From Jannaschia sp. GRR-S6-38 (lineage in GTDB: Bacteria > Pseudomonadota > Alphaproteobacteria > Rhodobacterales > Rhodobacteraceae): a stretch of 64,000 nucleotides of DNA. Shown here piece by piece: positions 59,011-64,000 of this stretch. Location of the stretch: contig NZ_CP122537.1 of NCBI RefSeq assembly GCF_029853695.1, forward strand, positions 1,736,001 to 1,800,000. The letters run 5' to 3'. Position 1 is the first letter of the stretch. The number at the start of each line of letters is the position of its first letter. The notes below the pieces were generated by a model that worked only from the letters and a program-made list of their open reading frames with translations, had not been told where the DNA came from and did no database searches. The position numbers were made by a program, and so were the translations under genes.

Positions 59011-60261
59011 TTACCCTGCGGCAAGCCCGCCGGGGACGCGGGCCTTCAGCGGCGTCTCGTTGATCGGCAGATGGACCAGCGCCGAGAGCAGACCCACGCC
59101 CACGCCGACCCACCAGACGGTCACGTAGCTGCCCGTCGAATCGTAGAGCGTCCCGCCCAGCCAGACTCCCAGGAAGCTGCCGAGCTGGTGGCTGAAGAAC
59201 ACCAGGCCATAGAGCGTGCCCATGTAGCGCAGCCCGTAGATATGCGCGACGAGCCCCGAGGTCAGCGGCACCGTCGCAAGCCACAACGCGCCCATCGCCA
59301 CCGAGAACAGGATGACCGACAGGGGCGTGATCGGCAGCGCGATGAACAGTGCCGCGATGATGGTGCGGCCGAGATAGATACCCGCCAGCAGGTTCTTGCG
59401 GCTGAGCCGCTTGCCCAGCCAGCCCGCGTAGAGCGTGCCCGCGATGTTGGCGAGGCCGATCAGCGCGATGGCCGCCGCGCCCAGCGCCGAGGTGGTCGTG
59501 ACCCCGAAGGAGTAGAGCACCCCGTTCGGGTCGATCGGCCCGCACATCTCGGTCACCATCGCGGGGAAGTGGGCGGTGATGAAGCCCAGCTGGTAGCCGC
59601 AGGAAAAGAAGCCCACGAAGATCAGCCCGTAGGACGGATCGCGCACCGCGCCGCGCAGGATGCGGCCCATCGATTCCCCGAGCGTGGGCTTCGACGCCGC
59701 GGGCGCGCGCATCATCGGCAGCGTGAGCAGCGGCAGCGCGACGAGGACCGCGAAGATCACGAAGACCTCCTGCCAGGAATAGAAGCCCAGCAGCCATTCG
59801 GCCAGCGGCGCGCCGAAGACTTGGCCCAGCGACCCGGCGGCGGTGGCCACGCCCAGAGCCATGGAGCGGTTCTCGTCCGAGGTGGCGCGGCCCACCACCG
59901 CGAGGATCACGCCGAAGCCCATCCCCGCGATGCCGAACCCCACGAGGATTTCCAGCAGCTGATGCGCCCCCGGCGTCACCGCGAAGGAGGAGAGCACCAG
60001 CCCCGCCGCGTAGCAGATCACGCCCGCGACGATGGCCTTGCGGTCGCCGAAGCGGTCGGCCAGCGCGCCGAAGATCGGCTGGCCGATCCCCCAGGCGAGG
60101 TTCTGGATCGCGATGGCGAGGCTGAACTCGGCGCGTGGCCAGCCGAATTCCGACGCGATGGGGATCTGGAAGACGCCGAAGCTGGCGCGGATGGCGAAGC
60201 CCACCATCAGGACGATGCAGCCCGAGATCAGGACGGGCGTCATCAGGGGGGTGCGGGTCAT
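59011..60261 (-). CDS. MFS transporter, monocarboxylate/oxalate-like
   Basis: 416 residues with about twelve hydrophobic helices and the typical inter-helix motifs: LADRFGDRKAIVAG after helix 2 and the repeated GRATSDENRSMALGVATAAGSLGQ. The overall sequence suggests the monocarboxylate-type MFS branch. The substrate is not readable. Its gene ends 44 bases before ggt on the same strand, so a common transcript is possible. Confidence 0.82.
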   Translation of the reverse strand: MTRTPLMTPVLISGCIVLMVGFAIRASFGVFQIPIASEFGWPRAEFSLAIAIQNLAWGIGQPIFGALADRFGDRKAIVAGVICYAAGLVLSSFAVTPGAHQLLEILVGFGIAGMGFGVILAVVGRATSDENRSMALGVATAAGSLGQVFGAPLAEWLLGFYSWQEVFVIFAVLVALPLLTLPMMRAPAASKPTLGESMGRILRGAVRDPSYGLIFVGFFSCGYQLGFITAHFPAMVTEMCGPIDPNGVLYSFGVTTTSALGAAAIALIGLANIAGTLYAGWLGKRLSRKNLLAGIYLGRTIIAALFIALPITPLSVILFSVAMGALWLATVPLTSGLVAHIYGLRYMGTLYGLVFFSHQLGSFLGVWLGGTLYDSTGSYVTVWWVGVGVGLLSALVHLPINETPLKARVPGGLAAG

Positions 60262-60431
60262 CGGCGCGCTCCGGCAGCTTCGACCCGCAAGATGCCGTGG
60301 CAGGCCGCGCCGTCAAACGCGTATTTCTTGCGCGTGCCCAAGATCGGTTGCGCGACCCGCCCGGGCGGCTTGACAGGGGCGGACCCGCGGCGGACGCTCC
60401 GCCCGCGTTAACCTTCTGCCAGGAGCCTGCC

Positions 60432-61451
60432 ATGACCCGACTGATCCGAACCCCGCTCACCCGCAGGCTGATGCTGGGATTGGCCGCCGCCCTGACCGGC
60501 GCCGCGCTCGCCCCCGCCGCGATGGCCGATGCGCATGAGCCGCTGAAGGTCGCGGGCATCTACACCGTCCCGGTCGAGCAGCAATGGGTCAGCCGCATCC
60601 ACAAGGCCGCGCTCGCCGCCGAGGAGCGCGGCGAGATCGCGTATGAATACACCGAGAACGTGGCCAACACCGACTACCCGCGCGTGATGCGCGAATATGC
60701 CGAGGGCGGGGTCGACCTGATCGTGGGCGAGATCTTCGGCGCCGAGCAGGAGGCGCGCGAGGTCGCCGCCGACTATCCCGACACCGCTTTCCTGATGGGA
60801 TCCAGCTTCAAGGAGGACATGGGCCCCGCGAACCTCGCCGTCTTCGACAACTACATCCAGGACGCGGCCTACCTGTCGGGCATCATCGCCGGGTCGATGA
60901 CCGAGACGAACAATATCGGCATGGTCGGCGGCTTTCCCATCCCCGAGGTCAACCGCCTGATGCACGCCTTCATGGCCGGTGTTCGCGAGACCGCCCCCGA
61001 GGCGAGCTTCCAGGTCAGCTTCATCGGCTCCTGGTTCGACCCGCCCAAGGCCAAGGAAACCGCCTTCGCCATGATCGAGAACGGCGCCGACGTGATGTAT
61101 GCCGAACGCTTCGGCGTCTCGGATGCCGCGGCCGAGCGTGACGTGCTGGCCATCGGCAACGTCATCGACACGCAGGCGGACTATCCCGACACGGTCGTCG
61201 CCTCGGCGATCTGGCATTTCGAGCCGACGATGGATGCCGCGATCGCGGCCGTGAAGGCGGGCGAGTTCACCGCCGCCGATTACGGGCGCTACAGCTTCAT
61301 GGATCGCGGCGGCTCCAGCCTCGCGCCGCTGGGCACCTTCGAGGGCCGCGTGCCGCAGGACGCGATGGACCTGGTGGCCGAGCGCGAGGCCGCGATCAAG
61401 GCGGGCACCTTCGCCGTCGAGATCGACGACAGCGAGCCGAAGTCGCAGTGA
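60432..61451 (+). CDS. BMP-family ABC transporter substrate-binding protein
   Basis: 339 residues from ATG 60432 with AGGAG 6 bases upstream. A signal peptide (about 1-32, TRRLMLGLAAALTGAALAPAAMA) precedes the BMP (basic membrane protein/PnrA) fold: KVAGIYTVPVEQQWVSRIHKAALAAEE, GMVGGFPIPEVNRLMHAFMAGVRE and the terminal GTFEGRVPQDAMDLVAEREAAI. BMP proteins bind nucleosides or similar. It is followed at 1 base by the ATPase gene and then a permease, forming an importer operon. Confidence 0.93.
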   Translation: MTRLIRTPLTRRLMLGLAAALTGAALAPAAMADAHEPLKVAGIYTVPVEQQWVSRIHKAALAAEERGEIAYEYTENVANTDYPRVMREYAEGGVDLIVGEIFGAEQEAREVAADYPDTAFLMGSSFKEDMGPANLAVFDNYIQDAAYLSGIIAGSMTETNNIGMVGGFPIPEVNRLMHAFMAGVRETAPEASFQVSFIGSWFDPPKAKETAFAMIENGADVMYAERFGVSDAAAERDVLAIGNVIDTQADYPDTVVASAIWHFEPTMDAAIAAVKAGEFTAADYGRYSFMDRGGSSLAPLGTFEGRVPQDAMDLVAEREAAIKAGTFAVEIDDSEPKSQ

Positions 61452-61452
61452 C

Positions 61453-62991
61453 GTGACCGGACCGGAAGACGGGGCGGAGGTCGTCCTCCGCCTCGATGGT
61501 ATCACCAAGCGCTTCGGCCAGGTTCTGGCCAACGACGCGGTGTCCTTCAGCCTGCGCCGCGGTGAGGTCGTGGCCCTGCTGGGTGAGAACGGCGCGGGCA
61601 AGACCACGCTGATGAACATCCTGTTCGGGGCCTACACCCCCGATGCCGGCACGATCGAGGTGCGGGGCCGGCCCCTGCCCGAAGGCAGCCCCGGCGCCGC
61701 GCTGGCCGCCGGCGTCGGCATGGTGCACCAGCATTTCACGCTGGCCGACAATCTCAGCGTGCTCGACAACATCGTGCTGGGCACGCGCCCGCTCTGGTCG
61801 CTGCGCGCCGGGCGCCGCGCGGCGCGCGCCAAGGTCGCGCGCCTGGCACGGGATTATGGGCTGCAGGTCGATCCGGACGCGATGGTCGGCGCGCTGACGG
61901 TGGGCGAGCGGCAGCGGGTCGAGATCCTCAAGGCGCTCTACCGCGACGCGCGGATCCTGATCCTCGACGAGCCGACCGCCGTGCTGACCCCGCAGGAGAC
62001 CGAGGGCCTGTTCGCCACGATGCGGCAGGCCGTGGCGGACGGCCTGTCGGTCATCTTCATCAGTCACAAGCTGCACGAGGTCGAGGCGATCTCGGACCGG
62101 GTCGTCGTGCTGCGCCACGGCCGCGTCGTGGCCGAGGCGCGGACCGCCGATACCGACCGCGAGGCGATGGCCCGGATGATGGTCGGCAGCGACATTCCCG
62201 CGCCGGAGCTGCGCGACCACGCGCCGGGCGAACCGGTCGTCGAACTGGAAGCCGTCGACACCGCGCCGCGCGGCGGGGCGCCGGGCCTGCGCGGCGTCGA
62301 CATGGTCGTGCGGCGCGGACAGATCGTAGGCCTGGCGGGCGTTTCGGGCAACGGGCAGGCCGCGCTGGCCGACCTGCTGGGCGGGTTGGTCGAGCCCCGC
62401 GCCGGCACCTTCCGCCTGAAGGGCGCGCCGCCCGTGGACTGGTCGCCCCGCACCGCGACCGGCGCGGGCATCGCCCGCATCCCCGAGGACCGGCACCGCA
62501 CCGGCACCGTCGCCGATATGGACCTGACCGAGAACGTCATGCTCGAGCGCTACGCCCGCGCGCCCTTCAGCCGGGGCGGCTGGCTCGACTGGTCGGAGGC
62601 GCGCGCCTTCGCCGAGCGGGTGATCGCAGGCTACGACGTCCGCTGCCCCGGCCCCGCCACGCGCATCCGGCTCCTGTCGGGGGGCAACATGCAGAAGCTG
62701 ATCCTCGGCCGCGTGCTGGAGACCGCGCCCGACCTGATCCTCGCCAACCAGCCGGTGCGGGGGCTCGATATCGGCGCGCTGACCTATGTCCACGAACAGC
62801 TCCTGGCCGCGCGCGACCGGGGCGCGGGCGTGGTGCTGATCTCCGAGGATCTCGACGAGGTGATCGCGCTGTCGGACGTGATCCACGTGATCTCGCGCGG
62901 GCGGCTTTCGCCGGCCTTCCCGCGGGGCACGATGACGCCGGCCCAACTGGGCGGCTGGATGGCCGGGCAGGGCTTCGACCATGCGGCTTGA
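61453..62991 (+). CDS. ABC importer ATP-binding protein (double nucleotide-binding domains, BMP/sugar type)
   Basis: 512 residues from GTG 61453, one base after the preceding stop. First ABC domain: Walker A GENGAGKTT, signature LTVGERQRVEI, Walker B ILILDEPTAV, switch ISHK. Second domain: degenerate P-loop GVSGNGQAAL, signature LSGGNMQK and a Walker B with Asn (ILANQPVRGLDIG), the usual asymmetry of this class. It energises uptake with the adjacent permease, whose start overlaps by 11 bases. Confidence 0.94.
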   Translation: MTGPEDGAEVVLRLDGITKRFGQVLANDAVSFSLRRGEVVALLGENGAGKTTLMNILFGAYTPDAGTIEVRGRPLPEGSPGAALAAGVGMVHQHFTLADNLSVLDNIVLGTRPLWSLRAGRRAARAKVARLARDYGLQVDPDAMVGALTVGERQRVEILKALYRDARILILDEPTAVLTPQETEGLFATMRQAVADGLSVIFISHKLHEVEAISDRVVVLRHGRVVAEARTADTDREAMARMMVGSDIPAPELRDHAPGEPVVELEAVDTAPRGGAPGLRGVDMVVRRGQIVGLAGVSGNGQAALADLLGGLVEPRAGTFRLKGAPPVDWSPRTATGAGIARIPEDRHRTGTVADMDLTENVMLERYARAPFSRGGWLDWSEARAFAERVIAGYDVRCPGPATRIRLLSGGNMQKLILGRVLETAPDLILANQPVRGLDIGALTYVHEQLLAARDRGAGVVLISEDLDEVIALSDVIHVISRGRLSPAFPRGTMTPAQLGGWMAGQGFDHAA

Positions 62992-64000
62992 ACCCGTCGT
63001 CCGGCCCACGTCGCTGCGCACGCTGGGCCTGCCCGCGCTGGCGCTCGCGGCGACGGTGATTTTCGCCTCGGGCCTCGCCGCGCTGGCCGGGGCCGCGCCG
63101 CTCTCGGTGCTGGGCCTGATCGTCGAGGGGGCTGTCGGCTCGCGCTTCGCCCTGCTCGAGACGCTGAACCGCGCGACGCCGTTGATCTTCACCGGCCTCG
63201 CCGTCGCCGTGGCCTTCCGCGCCAAGCTCTGGAACATCGGGGCCGAGGCGCAGCTCTATCTCGGCGCGGTGGCCACGGTCGTCCTCGGCACCGGCTATCT
63301 GGGCTGGCCCGCCGCGCTTCTGCTGCCCACGCTCGCGCTGGCGGCGATCGCCTGCGGGGCGGTCGCGCTGTTGGTGCCGACCTTCCTCAAGACCCGCTTC
63401 GGCGTGGACGAGGTGGTGACGACGCTTCTTCTGAACTTCGTGGTCCTGCTCTTCGTGTCGATGCTGCTGGAAGGGCCGCTCAAAGATCCGATGGGGCTCG
63501 GCTGGCCGAAATCCGCGCGCCTGGTCGAGGAGGCGCGGCTGCCGCGCATCGTCGAGGGGCTGCGCCTGCATTGGGGCTTCGGCCTCGCGCTGATCTGCGC
63601 GGGGGCGGTCTGGGTGATCCAGACGCGCACGATCTGGGGCTACGAGATGCGCGCCGTGGGCATGAATGCCGAGGCCGCGCATTTCGCGGGCGTGCCCGTC
63701 CGCGCCACGCTGATCCGCACCGCGATCCTGTCGGGCGGGCTGGCGGCGCTGGCGGGCTTCTCGGAGGTGGCGGGCGCCAAGGGGTCGCTCACCTTGGATC
63801 TGAGCCCGGGCTTCGGCTACACCGGCATCATCGTCGCCATGCTGGCGCTTCTGAACCCTCTGGGCGTGGTCGTCGCCGCGCTGTTCGTGGCGGGCGTCTT
63901 CGTCGGCGCCGACTCGATGTCCCGCGCGGCGGGCGTGCCGACCTACCTGGCCGACATCCTTCTGGCGACGGCGCTCCTGTCGATGGTGCTGGCGATCATG
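62981..64000 (+). CDS. ABC importer permease, BMP/sugar type (3'-truncated by window)
   Basis: The frame from ATG 62981 stays open to the last base (340 codons seen), so the stop lies outside. It is strongly hydrophobic with helices beginning LGLPALALAATVIFASGLAALAG, the family signature LNRATPLIFTGLAVAVAFRAKLWNIGAEAQLYLGA, and FGVDEVVTTLLLNFVVLL. Late loop GMNAEAAHFAGVPV matches nucleoside-type permeases of BMP systems. A second permease gene would normally follow. Confidence 0.92.
   Translation, partial: MRLEPVVRPTSLRTLGLPALALAATVIFASGLAALAGAAPLSVLGLIVEGAVGSRFALLETLNRATPLIFTGLAVAVAFRAKLWNIGAEAQLYLGAVATVVLGTGYLGWPAALLLPTLALAAIACGAVALLVPTFLKTRFGVDEVVTTLLLNFVVLLFVSMLLEGPLKDPMGLGWPKSARLVEEARLPRIVEGLRLHWGFGLALICAGAVWVIQTRTIWGYEMRAVGMNAEAAHFAGVPVRATLIRTAILSGGLAALAGFSEVAGAKGSLTLDLSPGFGYTGIIVAMLALLNPLGVVVAALFVAGVFVGADSMSRAAGVPTYLADILLATALLSMVLAIM

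Noticed and set aside
60370..60375. TTGACA upstream of the BMP-type importer operon as a -35 element
   Set aside because: No -10-like hexamer at 16-18 bases downstream, so no promoter is called.

Overview
The window is high-GC, densely packed bacterial chromosome that reads as an alphaproteobacterium of the Rhodobacteraceae/Roseobacter type. The evidence is the petABC cytochrome bc1 operon, the rimP-nusA-ylxR-infB operon, an ArgJ/MutT/PpiC/SecA neighbourhood, hemH coupled to an NDUFAF5-like methyltransferase, and I78 and fasciclin lipoproteins. Nearly everything is single-copy housekeeping. The only clearly foreign-looking stretch is an AT-richer island at about 46.6-48.0 kb. I see no prophage, insertion sequence, rRNA or CRISPR array.

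Layout: (1) 1-8.7 kb is a stress/low-oxygen cluster: a PHA-synthase-like C-terminus, a frameshifted aminoglycoside-phosphotransferase/ATPase fusion, an FtsH paralogue, a zinc alcohol dehydrogenase, an ATP-grasp protein, a class II glutamine amidotransferase and a phosphoribosyltransferase. Three promoter regions here carry FNR/FixK-type boxes (TTGA-N6-TCAA or one mismatch) at spacings that fit class II FNR promoters. (2) 8.8-15.4 kb: tRNA-Arg, a LacI-type regulator, an FkbM methyltransferase plus a methyltransferase-glycosyltransferase fusion, L-serine dehydratase, a lipid A-type acyltransferase and a lytic transglycosylase lipoprotein. (3) 15.4-22.5 kb: amylosucrase-like GH13, tRNA-Lys, dapF-mtaB (mtaB frameshifted), fasciclin lipoprotein, Na/Ca exchanger, GST-GNAT pair. 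(4) 22.6-25.4 kb: petABC. (5) 26-31.6 kb: the rimP-nusA-ylxR-infB operon on the minus strand, with a good promoter and a terminator-like hairpin in its leader. (6) 31.7-42.5 kb: Rieske-FAD reductase, I78 inhibitor, class III alcohol dehydrogenase, NYN protein, a grxC-nitrilase-marR overlap operon, comF, methyltransferase-hemH, and ppiC-argJ-mutT. (7) 42.7-49.5 kb: secA, a membrane protein, the island with a broken PIN-like gene, and leuC. (8) 49.7-57.2 kb: MscS channel, then a long plus-strand run rsfS, rlmH, gpmI, envC-like, ctpA, rppH. (9) 57.2-64 kb: gamma-glutamyltranspeptidase and an MFS carrier on the minus strand, then a BMP-type (nucleoside-like) ABC importer that runs off the window end.

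Many neighbours overlap by ATGA/GTGA (ylxR-infB, dapF-mtaB, GST-GNAT, grxC-nitrilase-marR, argJ-mutT, methyltransferase-hemH, gpmI-envC), so translational coupling is common. Three genes (1.87 kb, 19.05 kb, 47.53 kb) are each broken by what looks like a single extra base. Either they are real lesions or the assembly carries insertion errors; the sequence alone cannot decide. Two ribosome-related genes (ylxR, rsfS) appear to start at CTG.
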